Source: an uncultured Bacteroidales bacterium
GTDB lineage: Bacteria; Bacteroidota; Bacteroidia; Bacteroidales; UBA932
DNA length: 42,877 nt
NCBI GenBank assembly: GCA_947588835.1
Contig: CANPZS010000016.1
Coordinates: 1 to 42,877, forward strand
Reading direction: 5' to 3'
Shown here in pieces: positions 23,864-32,701 of the stretch (position 1 is the first letter of the stretch; the number at the start of each line of letters is the position of its first letter). The translations under genes and the position numbers were made by a program. The notes under the pieces were generated by a model that was not told the DNA's origin, did no database searches, and worked only from the letters and a program-made list of their open reading frames with translations.

Positions 23864-25662
23864 TTTCATCCGAAAAAATGGAAAGGAAAACAAGAGTAAG
23901 ATTCGCGCCGTCCCCTACCGGACCGCTCCACATGGGAGGGGTCAGGACGGCCTTATACAACTACCTGTATGCAAAGCAGCATGGAGGGGACTTTATAATA
24001 AGGATAGAGGATACCGATTCGCACCGCTTCGTGCCCGGCGCCGAGGCCTACATCATCGAAGCCCTTTCGTGGTGCGGCATAATTCCCGACGAAGGGGTTG
24101 ATCCCGCAAGCGGGAAAGTGGTGGAGGAACCCTCCGAACGGCATCCGCACGCCCCGTACCGTCAGTCCCAAAGAAAAGGGCTCTACAGGGAATACGCGGA
24201 GCGGCTCGTCGAAAACGGATGGGCGTACTACGCCTTCGATTCGGCGGAAGAATTGCAGCGCAGGCGCGAGGAGGCGGAGGCCGCGGGGCGGAACTTCATA
24301 TACGACCGGACCACGCGGCGGGAGCTGCGCAACTCGCTTACCCTCGGAAAAGAGGAGACGGAGAGGCTGCTCGCCGAGACCTCCGACTGGACCATCCGCT
24401 TCAAGATGCCGGAAAACACGGTCGTCAAAATGGACGACCTCATCCGCGGGCACATCGAGGTCAACACCGACACGCTGGACGACAAAGTGCTCTGGAAACG
24501 TGCCGACGAACTCCCGACATACCACCTCGCGAATATAGTGGACGACCACCTCATGGAAATAACGGAAGTCATCCGCGGCGAGGAATGGCTTCCTTCCCTG
24601 CCCCTGCATTATCTTCTGTACCGGGCCTTCGGGTGGACCGATACGATGCCGCGCTTCGCCCATCTGCCGCTGCTGCTCAAGCCGGACGGGAAAGGGAAAC
24701 TGTCGAAGCGTGACGGCGACCGTCTCGGATTTCCCGTATTCCCGCTGCGGTGGGTGAACGCAGACGGAGAAGTGTCGCGCGGATTCCGCGAGGACGGCTA
24801 TTTCCCCGAAGCATTCGTCAACATGCTCGCCTTTCTCGGGTGGAATCCCGGAGGCGAAAGGGAACTGTTCGGCATTGACGAACTCGCCGGAATCTTCTCG
24901 CTTGACCGCGTAATCAAATCAGGCGCAAGGTTCAACGCCGAAAAAGCCAGATGGTTCAACAAAGAATATCTGCGCATGAAAAGCGTGGAAGAGCTCACGG
25001 ACCTGTTCATTCCCGTACTGGAATCCAAAGGCCTGCACGTTTCAGACGGCGGGCAGGAAAGGCATGACGACGGACAGGGACGGAATGACGGCGGCGTGCG
25101 CGGCGGACACGTCTTTGCCCGCGGCTATGTGGAAAAGGCGGTGGCGCTGGTAAAGGAGAGAGTCTCTTTCGTCAAGGACATCTGGACGGTCGCGCCGTAC
25201 CTTTTCATAGCTCCTTCCGAATTCGCGGAGTTCGGCGTCAAGGCCGGGGCGGCCGTGAACGACAAGCCTGCCGATCCCAACCGCGTCCCCGATCCGAGGG
25301 CCAAAAAGTATGACGACGAGGCCACGGCCCCATTCCTCGCAAAAGACGTCGAAAAATTCTGGCAACCGGAGAATTACGCCCCCGCATTCATGGTGGCCGA
25401 ATACATAAGCGGAGAAGACCTCGGCGGCGGTACGGAGACATTCTATGACGGAGAAATGGATTCCGAAAGCCTCGGGCATGCCATCGAACAATACATCAAG
25501 GATCACGGATGGCCTATGGGCAAGGTGATGAACTGCATGCGCCTGGCGCTCACCGGAGCGTCGAGCGGCCTCGGCATCGCCGACATTGTGTCATTCATAG
25601 GAAAGAAAGAGACGGCCGCACGGCTGTCGTTCATCGGAGAACGTCTCGGCCGGCAGTTCTGA
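23860..25662 (+). CDS. gltX: glutamyl-tRNA synthetase
   Basis: The 600-residue class I synthetase charges tRNA-Glu. The HIGH-type motif is PSPTGPLHMGG (18-28) and the KMSKS-type motif is KLSKR (280-284). HLANIVDDHLMEITEVIRGEEW is also typical. It is about 100 residues longer than many bacterial GltX proteins. Part of the excess is a low-complexity Gly/Asp/Arg insertion around 394-422 (DGGQERHDDGQGRNDGGVRG) in the anticodon-binding half. The ATG at 23860 overlaps ftsZ by ATGA as elsewhere in this operon; a second ATG at 23878 would give MERKTRVRFAPSPT and is equally reasonable. Confidence 0.95.
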   Translation: MISSEKMERKTRVRFAPSPTGPLHMGGVRTALYNYLYAKQHGGDFIIRIEDTDSHRFVPGAEAYIIEALSWCGIIPDEGVDPASGKVVEEPSERHPHAPYRQSQRKGLYREYAERLVENGWAYYAFDSAEELQRRREEAEAAGRNFIYDRTTRRELRNSLTLGKEETERLLAETSDWTIRFKMPENTVVKMDDLIRGHIEVNTDTLDDKVLWKRADELPTYHLANIVDDHLMEITEVIRGEEWLPSLPLHYLLYRAFGWTDTMPRFAHLPLLLKPDGKGKLSKRDGDRLGFPVFPLRWVNADGEVSRGFREDGYFPEAFVNMLAFLGWNPGGERELFGIDELAGIFSLDRVIKSGARFNAEKARWFNKEYLRMKSVEELTDLFIPVLESKGLHVSDGGQERHDDGQGRNDGGVRGGHVFARGYVEKAVALVKERVSFVKDIWTVAPYLFIAPSEFAEFGVKAGAAVNDKPADPNRVPDPRAKKYDDEATAPFLAKDVEKFWQPENYAPAFMVAEYISGEDLGGGTETFYDGEMDSESLGHAIEQYIKDHGWPMGKVMNCMRLALTGASSGLGIADIVSFIGKKETAARLSFIGERLGRQF

Positions 25663-25668
25663 CGGCGC

Positions 25669-26529
25669 CTATACGCCGAACAATGAAAGAGCCTGCGGCA
25701 GCGTGACCGAATCCTCCGCCCTGAAGCGGCCGGTCGCGCTGCGGCGAAGTCCGTCCAAATGGGCTCCGGTGCCGAGAGCCTCGCCGAGATCGCGGGCGAA
25801 AGCCCTTATATACGTTCCCTTGCTGCAGGCTATGCGTATGTCGGCGTGCGGCAGACCGAGTGCGGAAGTGTCGGAGTAATTTATCCTCCCTTTCACGTCC
25901 ATGTCCTCCCCTTTCCGTTCCGCAGGCCTGCCGTGCGCACTGAAAGACAGAAGTTCGGCATCATATATTGTAATGACTGACCTGTGCAGCATCTCCGCGG
26001 CGGTCCTGTCGAAATCCCCTTCGCCCGACGAAGCGCGATACATCCTGCGGGCCATTTCATAGGCCCTCACCCCGTCCACCGACTTGGCGGAAAAAAGAGG
26101 GGCTATCTGCTCCTGCTCCCCTATGAACACCGGCAGGGCGGCCCTGACGGATTCCTCGGTGACGCCGTCGTACGGAAACATCCGGTCAATATCCTTCTCG
26201 AGATCGTATGAAGGCGTAGTCGCTCCGAAAGAAATGCCAGCCACATACTCCTTGTCATGATCCTGCAGGGCCTGCGCCTGTTTGGTGGCATTTCCGATGC
26301 AGATCAGAAGGACGCCGGTGGCAAGGGGATCGAGCGTGCCCGCATGCCCCACCTTCAGCTTTTTCCTGCCGAAATGCCTTGCGGCGGCGAATTTGACCTT
26401 GCGTATGACATCGGCGGAAGTCCAGCGCCACGGCTTGTCCAAAGATATGACCAGCCCCTCGGGATAATCCTCGATGTCATGCGACAGGGCGAAGCCGTCC
26501 GCAAGTATGTTCCTGTCTATGACCAGCAT
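25669..26529 (-). CDS. truB: tRNA pseudouridine-55 synthase
   Basis: The 286-residue enzyme makes pseudouridine 55 in the T loop of tRNAs. The catalytic motif is GHAGTLDPLATGVL with the nucleophile Asp67. Other family segments are GLVISLDKPWRWTS near the N-terminus, PLFSAKSVDGVRAYEMAR, and CSKGTYIRAFARDLGEALG. An unusual 30-40 residue charged segment (ERKGEDMDVKGRINYSD) sits before the last motif. The ATG at 26529 shares one base with the rpiB stop (TGATG); a GTG at 26532 is an alternative. It converges on gltX with six bases between stops. Confidence 0.94.
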   Translation of the reverse strand: MLVIDRNILADGFALSHDIEDYPEGLVISLDKPWRWTSADVIRKVKFAAARHFGRKKLKVGHAGTLDPLATGVLLICIGNATKQAQALQDHDKEYVAGISFGATTPSYDLEKDIDRMFPYDGVTEESVRAALPVFIGEQEQIAPLFSAKSVDGVRAYEMARRMYRASSGEGDFDRTAAEMLHRSVITIYDAELLSFSAHGRPAERKGEDMDVKGRINYSDTSALGLPHADIRIACSKGTYIRAFARDLGEALGTGAHLDGLRRSATGRFRAEDSVTLPQALSLFGV

Positions 26530-26963
26530 CACAGAGTGCAGACCATTTTCTCAATGCGGCGCAGATGACGTCCTCCCTCGAAAGAGGCGCCGAGCCACTC
26601 GCCGACAATGCGGCACACCATCCTATAAGAAATGAACCGCGCCGGCATCACCAGGACGTTTGCATTGTTGTGGGCCTTCACCAGACGGCCTATCTCCGGA
26701 TTCCAGGCGAGCCCGGCACGGATGCGCGCATGCTTGTTGAGCGTCATCGCCATTCCGTTGCCCGTGCCGCAGAAAGCGATACCGCAATCCACGGCAGCCG
26801 TCTCCACGCCCTCCGCGAGCAGGTGGGCGAAATCGCTGTAATCCACGCTTTCGGCCGAACCGGTACCGTAGTCCACCGTTTCATGGCCTTTGGACTTCAG
26901 ATATTTTTTCAGGCGTTCCTTATACTCAAAACCGGCATGGTCGGCGCAAAGACCTATTTTCAT
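26529..26963 (-). CDS. rpiB: ribose-5-phosphate isomerase B
   Basis: The 144-residue enzyme interconverts ribose-5-phosphate and ribulose-5-phosphate in the pentose phosphate pathway. It starts MKIGLCADHAGFEYKE, with the ADHAG motif. The active-site Cys65 lies in AFCGTGNGMAM and His98 in HNNANVLVMPAR. Length is normal for the RpiB/LacAB family. The start at 26963 is set by the family's N-terminus; upstream in-frame sequence runs into the promoter. It is the first gene of a two-gene unit with truB. Confidence 0.94.
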   Translation of the reverse strand: MKIGLCADHAGFEYKERLKKYLKSKGHETVDYGTGSAESVDYSDFAHLLAEGVETAAVDCGIAFCGTGNGMAMTLNKHARIRAGLAWNPEIGRLVKAHNNANVLVMPARFISYRMVCRIVGEWLGASFEGGRHLRRIEKMVCTL

Positions 26964-26985
26964 ATCGCGAACATATTTTGATGTC

Positions 26986-26993
26986 CAAAGGTA
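26986..26993 (-). promoter_or_regulatory. -7 box for rpiB-truB
   Basis: TACCTTTG on the minus strand matches TAnnTTTG about 23 bases before the rpiB ATG. No convincing -33 element is seen. Confidence 0.5.
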
Positions 26994-27023
26994 CGCATAA
27001 TTATTTTCCCGTAAAAATTTTGC

Positions 27024-27031
27024 TAACTTTG
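27024..27031 (+). promoter_or_regulatory. -7 box for the GH18 lipoprotein gene
   Basis: TAACTTTG matches TAnnTTTG and lies 23 bases before the ATG at 27055. The -33 region is an AT-rich stretch without a clear TTTG. It is divergent from the rpiB box, 30 bases away. Confidence 0.55.
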
Positions 27032-27054
27032 TCCTGGACAACAGTCAAGACGCC

Positions 27055-28080
27055 ATGAAACGAATCCTGATCTTACTCGCGTCGGCCGCGCTGGCCGCCG
27101 GATGCGGGCAGCCCGACAAGGCCGCGGCCCCTGAAAAAATTGTGCTGGCATACGTAACCGGCTGGGGCAACCCCGTCATACCCGACACCGGCCTGATGAC
27201 ACATATCAATTACGCTTTCGGACATGTCAACGAAACGTTCGACGGAGTGAACGTCCAGAATCCCGGGCGCCTCGCGGAGATAGCCGCGCTGAAAGAGATA
27301 AAGCCCTCGCTCAAAATATGCCTGTCGATAGGCGGATGGGGCAGCGGCAACTTCAGCGAAATGGCCTCGGATGCAGGCAGGCGCCGTGCCTTTGCCGAAG
27401 ACTGCGTCAGGAAGGTCGAAGAATTCGGACTCGACGGCATAGACATAGACTGGGAATACCCGACGAACGGCGAGGCCGGCATCAGTTCATCGCCGGACGA
27501 CACGGAGAATTTCACCCTTCTGATGGCCGAACTGCGCAAAGCTCTCGGCCCGGACAGGCTGCTGACCTACGCTTCCGACGACTCCGCCATGTTCATTGAC
27601 CACAAAGCCGTGCTGCCTTACGTGGATTTCGTCAACGCGATGGCATACGACATGGCAAAGGCGCCTATGATTTCTTCTGCGCTGTACGAATCGGACAACA
27701 CCACCGAATTCACCGCCGACAGGTCCGTAAGGGCCCATCTCGAAGCAGGCATTCCCAAAGACAGGCTCGTGATGGGACTGCCCTTCTACGGCAGGGGCAG
27801 CGCCGAAAAATATTCTGACTACACCAATTTCCGCGACATAGACACCACGGACACGCGATTCACGGTCAAATGGGACGACAAGGCGCTCGTACCTTATATT
27901 GCCGACGCTTCGGGAGAACTCGTGTTCAATTACGAAAATCCTCATTCGATCAGGCTGAAATGCGAATATGCGCTTGAAAACGATCTCGCAGGCGTAATGT
28001 ACTGGGACTACGGCGCCGACGATGATTCAAGCTCCCTGCGCAAAACGGTCGCGCGCGAAATATTTGGAGCGCAAGAATAG
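27055..28080 (+). CDS. GH18 family (chitinase/endoglycosidase-like) lipoprotein
   Basis: The 341-residue protein has a lipoprotein signal with lipobox LAAGC (Cys17) and a glycoside hydrolase 18 barrel. The GH18 catalytic signature DGIDIDWE is complete, with Asp127, Asp130, Asp132 and catalytic Glu134. SIGGWG (91-96) and the late MYWDYGADD are also typical. GH18 enzymes cleave beta-1,4-GlcNAc linkages in chitin, N-glycans or related polymers using the substrate acetamido group. The substrate here is not evident. No SusC/SusD pair or sugar transporter lies beside it, so it is not part of a polysaccharide utilisation locus in this window. Probably it is anchored at the cell surface or in the periplasm. 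Confidence 0.9.
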   Translation: MKRILILLASAALAAGCGQPDKAAAPEKIVLAYVTGWGNPVIPDTGLMTHINYAFGHVNETFDGVNVQNPGRLAEIAALKEIKPSLKICLSIGGWGSGNFSEMASDAGRRRAFAEDCVRKVEEFGLDGIDIDWEYPTNGEAGISSSPDDTENFTLLMAELRKALGPDRLLTYASDDSAMFIDHKAVLPYVDFVNAMAYDMAKAPMISSALYESDNTTEFTADRSVRAHLEAGIPKDRLVMGLPFYGRGSAEKYSDYTNFRDIDTTDTRFTVKWDDKALVPYIADASGELVFNYENPHSIRLKCEYALENDLAGVMYWDYGADDDSSSLRKTVAREIFGAQE

Positions 28081-28108
28081 CCTTTCCCCGGCGCAGCCCG
28101 CGGCAGAA

Positions 28109-28765
28109 TCACACCAGCCGGAAGCGGCGCAGTTCCGCGGACAGCAGGCGTTCGCAGTCAGTCCCCGCACCGGCGCCGGCCGGCACCTCCTCGCCGGCTC
28201 CGGCAAGATATTCCAGATGCCGCCAGCAAAGGGTTCCGAGCAGGGCATGGAAAGCCGGGCCGTGATCGGCGTGGCGGAGATGGCAAAGTTCATGCAGCAT
28301 GACATAATCCGAAAGATAGCGCGGGAGACGGACGAGGTTGAGATTCAGATTGATGTTCCCCCGCGCGCTGCAGCTGCCCCAATTCGACGAATTGTGCTTG
28401 ATGCGCACCTGCCCGTACACGAAGCCGTACATCCCGGCGAGCTCCGCAAGGCGTCCGGGCAGGACCGCCTTGGCCTGCCTTCTCATCATTTCCACTTCCT
28501 CCTCGGAGACGGACGGCGCGGAGGCCAACTGGCCGCGCTGCCTTTCAAGCGCGCCGAGCACCCATTCGCGGCGGGACAGGAAAAAACGCAGGCCCGCGGC
28601 ATAAGGGACAAGGTACGGCATGGACACGGTGACACCCCTGATCGGATGCACCCTGATGCTTATCCTGCGGCTGCGCGGATTTTTCCGCAGCCTGACGGCA
28701 CCTATGTCCGCGTCATCGTAAATCTTTTCTCTCATCGCCCGCAGCTTTCCGGAAATCTCCGGCAT
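28109..28765 (-). CDS. YgjP-type (M48-like) zinc metallopeptidase
   Basis: The 218-residue protein belongs to the YgjP/DUF45 family. The zinc motif is HELCHLRHADHGPAF with His158, Glu159, His162 and a third ligand probably His168. SSNWGSCSARGNINLNLNLVRLP just before it is characteristic of the family. The N-terminal half is a beta-rich region (RLRKNPRSRRISIRVHPIRGVTVSMPY). It is probably cytoplasmic as no signal peptide is seen, and its substrate is unknown. The start is uncertain: ATG at 28765 or 28732 (MREKIYDD). It converges on the GH18 gene with 28 bases between stops. Confidence 0.85.
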   Translation of the reverse strand: MPEISGKLRAMREKIYDDADIGAVRLRKNPRSRRISIRVHPIRGVTVSMPYLVPYAAGLRFFLSRREWVLGALERQRGQLASAPSVSEEEVEMMRRQAKAVLPGRLAELAGMYGFVYGQVRIKHNSSNWGSCSARGNINLNLNLVRLPRYLSDYVMLHELCHLRHADHGPAFHALLGTLCWRHLEYLAGAGEEVPAGAGAGTDCERLLSAELRRFRLV

Positions 28766-28800
28766 TGCGCCGCAAAAATAACAAATTATCTCCGGAAAGG

Positions 28801-28831
28801 TTTGTTTTATCGAATTATATAACTAAATTTG
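28801..28831 (+). promoter_or_regulatory. strong Bacteroidetes-type promoter of rpsO
   Basis: TTTG (28801-28804) and TAAATTTG (28824-28831) are separated by 19 bases, the best -33/-7 pair in the window. Transcription would start near 28837, giving a leader of about 55 bases. Confidence 0.8.
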
Positions 28832-28833
28832 CA

Positions 28834-28861
28834 CGCTTTTCCCGACTTATGGCGGAAAGCG
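28834..28861 (+). promoter_or_regulatory. leader hairpin upstream of rpsO
   Basis: CGCTTT-T-CC (28834-28842) pairs with GGAAAGCG (28854-28861), an eight-pair stem with one bulged T and an 11-base loop. It lies in the 5' leader of rpsO. In other bacteria S15 represses its own translation by binding leader RNA structures of varied form. Whether this hairpin does so is inference, and the predicted start point may trim the first bases of the stem. Confidence 0.4.
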
Positions 28862-28891
28862 TTATATATAACAAACAAAATTTTTTGCATT

Positions 28892-29167
28892 ATGGCTGAA
28901 TATTTACAAGCAGACAAAAAGCAAGAGATTTTCGCAAAGTACGGAAAGTCTAATAAAGACACCGGCTCTCCGGAGAGTCAGATTGCTTTATTTTCCTACC
29001 GTATCAATCACCTCACGGAACACGTGAAGCGCAACAAAAAGGATGTGGTGACACGCCGTTCGCTTCTGCGCCTCGTAGGTAAAAGACGCCGCCTTCTGGA
29101 TTATCTCCGGGAGATTGACATCGAGAGATACAGGAACATCGTCAAGGAGCTCGGTCTCCGTCGATAA
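28892..29167 (+). CDS. rpsO: 30S ribosomal protein S15
   Basis: The 91-residue protein binds 16S rRNA helix 22 and nucleates assembly of the 30S platform. Typical S15 features are [21 protein letters not shown] and [16 protein letters not shown]. The start [12 protein letters not shown] is set by family length (about 89 residues); longer in-frame reading runs through the promoter leader. It is followed by a strong terminator and then pnp, the same order as in many bacteria. Confidence 0.97.
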   Translation: MAEYLQADKKQEIFAKYGKSNKDTGSPESQIALFSYRINHLTEHVKRNKKDVVTRRSLLRLVGKRRRLLDYLREIDIERYRNIVKELGLRR

Positions 29168-29185
29168 GACGATAAGATAGGAACG

Positions 29186-29224
29186 AAAGGGTGGAGACTC
29201 GCACTTGGGTCTCACCCTTTTTTG
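29186..29224 (+). terminator. intrinsic terminator after rpsO
   Basis: AAAGGGTG-g-AGAC (29186-29198) pairs with GTCTCACCCTTT (29209-29220), a 12-pair stem with one bulge, followed by a T run. It should end most rpsO transcripts; any readthrough would feed pnp. Confidence 0.85.
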
Positions 29225-29273
29225 TTAGGGAAGCCCCCTATTTGGATGAACAAAAGAAGTAAGAAGTAAAACG

Positions 29274-31607
29274 ATGAACGTAATCAACAAAAAGATTGAA
29301 TTGTCCGACGGAAGGACGATAGAAATCGAAACCGGCAAACTTGCCAAGCAGGCCGACGGCGCCGTAGTGGTGAAAATGGGAGGCACGATGCTCCTCGCCA
29401 CCGTAACATGCGCGAAAGAACAGGCGGAAGACGCGGATTTCCTGCCGCTTCAGGTGGACTACAAAGAAAAATTCTACGCCGCGGGACGTTTCCCCGGAGG
29501 ATTCATGAAGCGCGAAGGCAAGGCCTCCGACTATGAAATACTTATCGCAAGGCTTGTGGACAGGGCCCTGAGGCCGTTGTTCCCCGACGATTTCCACCTT
29601 GCCATATTCGTACAGGTAAACCTCATTTCAGCCGAAAAAGACATACAGCCGGACGCGCTGGCCGGGCTGGCCGCATCCGCGGCCCTCGCCACGAGCGACA
29701 TTCCTTTCTTAGGCCCCATCTCCGAAGTGCGCGTCTGCCGCATCGACGGCAGATTCGTCATCAATCCCACTTTCTCTGAAATGGAAAAAGCCGATCTGGA
29801 ATTGATGGTGGCCGCCACTTACGACAACATAATGATGGTCGAGGGCGAGATGAACGAAGTCAGCGAGCACGACATGCTCGAAGCCATCAAGTTCGCCCAC
29901 GAAGAGATAAAGAAACAGTGCCTCGTGCAAATGGAACTCACCAAGGAGTGCGGCAAGGAAGTCAAGAGGGACTATCCCCGCGACCCCGAAGACGATGAAG
30001 TGAAAAAGGCGGTGGAGGACGCATGCTACGCCAAGGCATACGAAATAGCCAAATCCGCGCTTCCCAAGCATGAGCGCACCGACGCGTTCGACAATCTGAA
30101 AGAGTCCTTCAAGGAAAGTTATCTTGAAAAGATAGAGGACGAAGAAGAAAAGACGTTGAAAGGGAAACTCATAGAAAGATATTACCACGCCGTGGAGAAA
30201 TCGGCCATGCGCAACCTCATCCTCGACGAGGGGCTGCGTCTCGACGGCCGCCATACCGACCAGGTGCGTCCCATCTGGTGCGAAGTGGGATATCTGCCGT
30301 GCGTACACGGAAGCGCCATCTTCACGCGCGGAGAGACTCAGGCGCTGGCGAGCGTCACCCTCGGCACCAAGCTCGACATGAAGGAGAGGGACGAAGTCCT
30401 CATCCAGGACGAGCAGCAGTTCGTACTGCATTACAACTTCCCTCCTTTCGCCACCGGAGAAGCAAAGGCGCAGCGCGGAGTCGGACGCCGTGAAGTAGGA
30501 CACGGCAACCTGGCATACAGGGCCCTCAAGGCAGTCATGCCCACCGCTCCCGAATTTCCCTACGCAGTCAGGGTGGTATCCGACATCCTCGAGTCCAACG
30601 GATCTTCGTCGCAGGCCTCGATCTGCGGCGGCTGCCTCGCCCTTATGGACGCCGGCGTGAAAATCCGCAAGCCGGTGGCCGGAATAGCCATGGGACTCAT
30701 AACCGACGCCGACAGGCCCAACGAGCGCTACGCCATCCTCAGCGACATTCTCGGGGACGAGGATCATCTCGGAGACATGGACTTCAAAGTGGCCGGCACC
30801 AAGGACGGCATCACCGCCACCCAGATGGACATAAAGGTTGACGGCCTCTCGTACGAAGTGCTCGAACAGGCACTCGAACAGGCCCGTCTGGGCCGCCTCC
30901 ACATAATGGGAGAAATGATGAAGACCATCAGCGAGCCTCGCGAAGACTACAAGCCATTCGTTCCCCGCATCATCCAGATAGAGATTCCTTCCGAATTCAT
31001 CGGAGCCGTCATCGGCAAGGGCGGAGAGACCATACAGGACATCCAGAAGACCACCGGCACAACCATCACCATTACCGAAGAAGACGACAAGGGCGTCGTG
31101 GACATCTTCGGAGCCGACAAGGACGGCATGGACAAGGCCCTCAAGCGCATCAAGGACATCTGCACCGTTCCTGAGCCCGGCAAGGTATATCACGGCAAAG
31201 TGGTATCCATACTTGAGTTCGGCGCCTTCGTGGAAATACTTCCCGGCAAGGAAGGCCTGCTCCATGTATCGGAAATAGCCTGGAACAAGACCGAAAACGT
31301 CGAAGACGTGCTGAAAGTCGGCGACGAGATAGACGTCAAGCTCCTTGAAATAGACGAAAAGAGCGGCAAGATGAGGCTTTCGCGCCGCGCCCTGATCGAA
31401 AAGCCCGAAGGCTACGTAGAGCCCGAGCGCCGTCCGAGGCCGCAGGGCGGCCGTAGGGACGGAAACGACCGCCGTCGCCCAGGCGACCGCAGGGGAGGTG
31501 ACCGCCAGGACCGCAGGAACGACCGCCGCGACAACCATGACGGACGAGAAGGCCATGACGGCCGCGAGCGTCACTTCCGCGACGAAAACGAAAGCGATAT
31601 ATTTTAG
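29274..31607 (+). CDS. pnp: polynucleotide phosphorylase
   Basis: The 777-residue protein is the phosphorolytic 3'-5' exoribonuclease. It has two RNase PH-like halves (about 1-240 and 315-550), joined by a helical linker. The second half contains [13 protein letters not shown] and [21 protein letters not shown] domain follows ([15 protein letters not shown], about 570-590), then an S1 domain ([19 protein letters not shown], about 636-700). The last 65 residues are an Arg/Asp/Gly-rich tail ([18 protein letters not shown]), probably an RNA- or partner-binding extension; standard PNPases are near 700-710 residues. It is likely a degradosome component. Confidence 0.97.
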   Translation: MNVINKKIELSDGRTIEIETGKLAKQADGAVVVKMGGTMLLATVTCAKEQAEDADFLPLQVDYKEKFYAAGRFPGGFMKREGKASDYEILIARLVDRALRPLFPDDFHLAIFVQVNLISAEKDIQPDALAGLAASAALATSDIPFLGPISEVRVCRIDGRFVINPTFSEMEKADLELMVAATYDNIMMVEGEMNEVSEHDMLEAIKFAHEEIKKQCLVQMELTKECGKEVKRDYPRDPEDDEVKKAVEDACYAKAYEIAKSALPKHERTDAFDNLKESFKESYLEKIEDEEEKTLKGKLIERYYHAVEKSAMRNLILDEGLRLDGRHTDQVRPIWCEVGYLPCVHGSAIFTRGETQALASVTLGTKLDMKERDEVLIQDEQQFVLHYNFPPFATGEAKAQRGVGRREVGHGNLAYRALKAVMPTAPEFPYAVRVVSDILESNGSSSQASICGGCLALMDAGVKIRKPVAGIAMGLITDADRPNERYAILSDILGDEDHLGDMDFKVAGTKDGITATQMDIKVDGLSYEVLEQALEQARLGRLHIMGEMMKTISEPREDYKPFVPRIIQIEIPSEFIGAVIGKGGETIQDIQKTTGTTITITEEDDKGVVDIFGADKDGMDKALKRIKDICTVPEPGKVYHGKVVSILEFGAFVEILPGKEGLLHVSEIAWNKTENVEDVLKVGDEIDVKLLEIDEKSGKMRLSRRALIEKPEGYVEPERRPRPQGGRRDGNDRRRPGDRRGGDRQDRRNDRRDNHDGREGHDGRERHFRDENESDIF

Positions 31608-31648
31608 TCCCCGCACCAATAAAAAGGCGGACGGACAATGCCGATAAA

Positions 31649-31688
31649 AATAAGCGGAACATCTTTGCGCGTTCCGCTTATTCTTTTT
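31649..31688 (+). terminator. intrinsic terminator after pnp
   Basis: AATAAGCGGAAC (31649-31660) pairs perfectly over 12 bases with GTTCCGCTTATT (31671-31682), followed by CTTTTT. The A-rich left flank makes it look bidirectional. The loop contains the TTTG proposed as the next gene's -33 element. Confidence 0.85.
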
Positions 31689-31695
31689 ATATTTA
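31664..31695 (+). promoter_or_regulatory. candidate promoter inside the pnp terminator
   Basis: TTTG (31664-31667) lies in the terminator loop, and TATATTTA (31688-31695), one base off TAnnTTTG, follows after 20 bases. The start would fall near 31701, 15 bases before the ATG at 31716. Confidence 0.45.
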
Positions 31696-31715
31696 TGCCC
31701 CACATAAGTTCTGTC

Positions 31716-32672
31716 ATGAAAAAAACTCTGCTTAGCATTCTGACGCTGCTCGCATGCATCTCCGCCCTGGCGCAGGAAAGCGGATACGCGGTCGTCAACC
31801 TGTCCGTATGCAATCTTCGCCGCACCCCCGATTTCGATGCGGAGATGACCACCCAGGCGCTCCTCGGCACCCCCGTGCACGTACTCGGAAAAGACGGATG
31901 GTACCACATACAGACGCCGGACACCTATACCGGATGGGTCCATACGGCGGGCATACACGTGATGAGCTTCGAGGAATATCATGACTGGAACGCAGCCGAA
32001 AAAATAGTGATCACGGCGCTCTGCGGGCTGGTGTATTCCGCCCCGGACAGCAAGTCGCAGAGCATATCGGACGTGGTGGGCGGCGACAGGCTCCGCTATC
32101 TCGGAGGGAAAGGCAGATATTTCAAGGTGGGCTTTCCCGACGGCCGCGTCGGGTATGTAAGCCGCAAGGCCGGCATGAAGGAAACGGACTGGAGAAAATC
32201 AGTCAGGAGCGACGCCGCAGCCGTCATCGCCACGGCAAAGACCATGCTCGGCTTTCCGTACCTGTGGGCCGGCATGTCCCCCAAGGGAATGGACTGCAGC
32301 GGATTCGTGCGCACCACCCTCTATATGCACGACATCATAATCCCCCGCGATGCGAGCCAGCAGGCCCCGAAAGGCGAGCGGATAACGATAGACGAAGATT
32401 TCGGCAACCTCCTGCCCGGAGACCTCATATTCTTCGGCAGGCGCGGCGAGGACGGAGAACGCGACAGAGTCTCGCACGTTGCCATCTACATAGGCGGCAA
32501 AGAATTCATCCACTCCCTCGGAAGCGTACGCATCAACAGCTTCGATCCGGAGGCGGACAACTACGACGAATACGACCTCAGCCGCCTGCTTTACGCCTCG
32601 CGCGTACTCCCATACATAGACAGGCAGGACGGACTTTGCACCACGGCCACAAACGAATATTACAACGAATAA
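31716..32672 (+). CDS. secreted NlpC/P60 peptidase with SH3b domains
   Basis: The 318-residue protein has a signal peptide (MKKTLLSILTLLACISALA, cleaved before Q20 or nearby), two bacterial SH3-like domains (about 25-80 and 95-150), and an NlpC/P60 domain (about 165-300). Catalytic residues are Cys194 (GMDCSGFVR), His254 (RVSHVAIYIGG) and the third residue His266. Family members of this layout, including the Bacteroides protein of solved structure, cleave the gamma-D-Glu-DAP bond of peptides with a free N-terminal L-Ala. It is followed after 29 bases by the dipeptide epimerase, whose substrate L-Ala-D-Glu is the expected product. Confidence 0.9.
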   Translation: MKKTLLSILTLLACISALAQESGYAVVNLSVCNLRRTPDFDAEMTTQALLGTPVHVLGKDGWYHIQTPDTYTGWVHTAGIHVMSFEEYHDWNAAEKIVITALCGLVYSAPDSKSQSISDVVGGDRLRYLGGKGRYFKVGFPDGRVGYVSRKAGMKETDWRKSVRSDAAAVIATAKTMLGFPYLWAGMSPKGMDCSGFVRTTLYMHDIIIPRDASQQAPKGERITIDEDFGNLLPGDLIFFGRRGEDGERDRVSHVAIYIGGKEFIHSLGSVRINSFDPEADNYDEYDLSRLLYASRVLPYIDRQDGLCTTATNEYYNE

Positions 32673-32701
32673 AACAATATCCACCAAACAACTTGACAAC
32701 C

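Noticed and set aside
29709..31982. A 757-codon open frame on the minus strand opposite pnp
   Set aside because: It mirrors the PNPase gene, whose family motifs are complete, and shows no recognisable domain. Long antisense frames are expected with this GC-rich codon usage.
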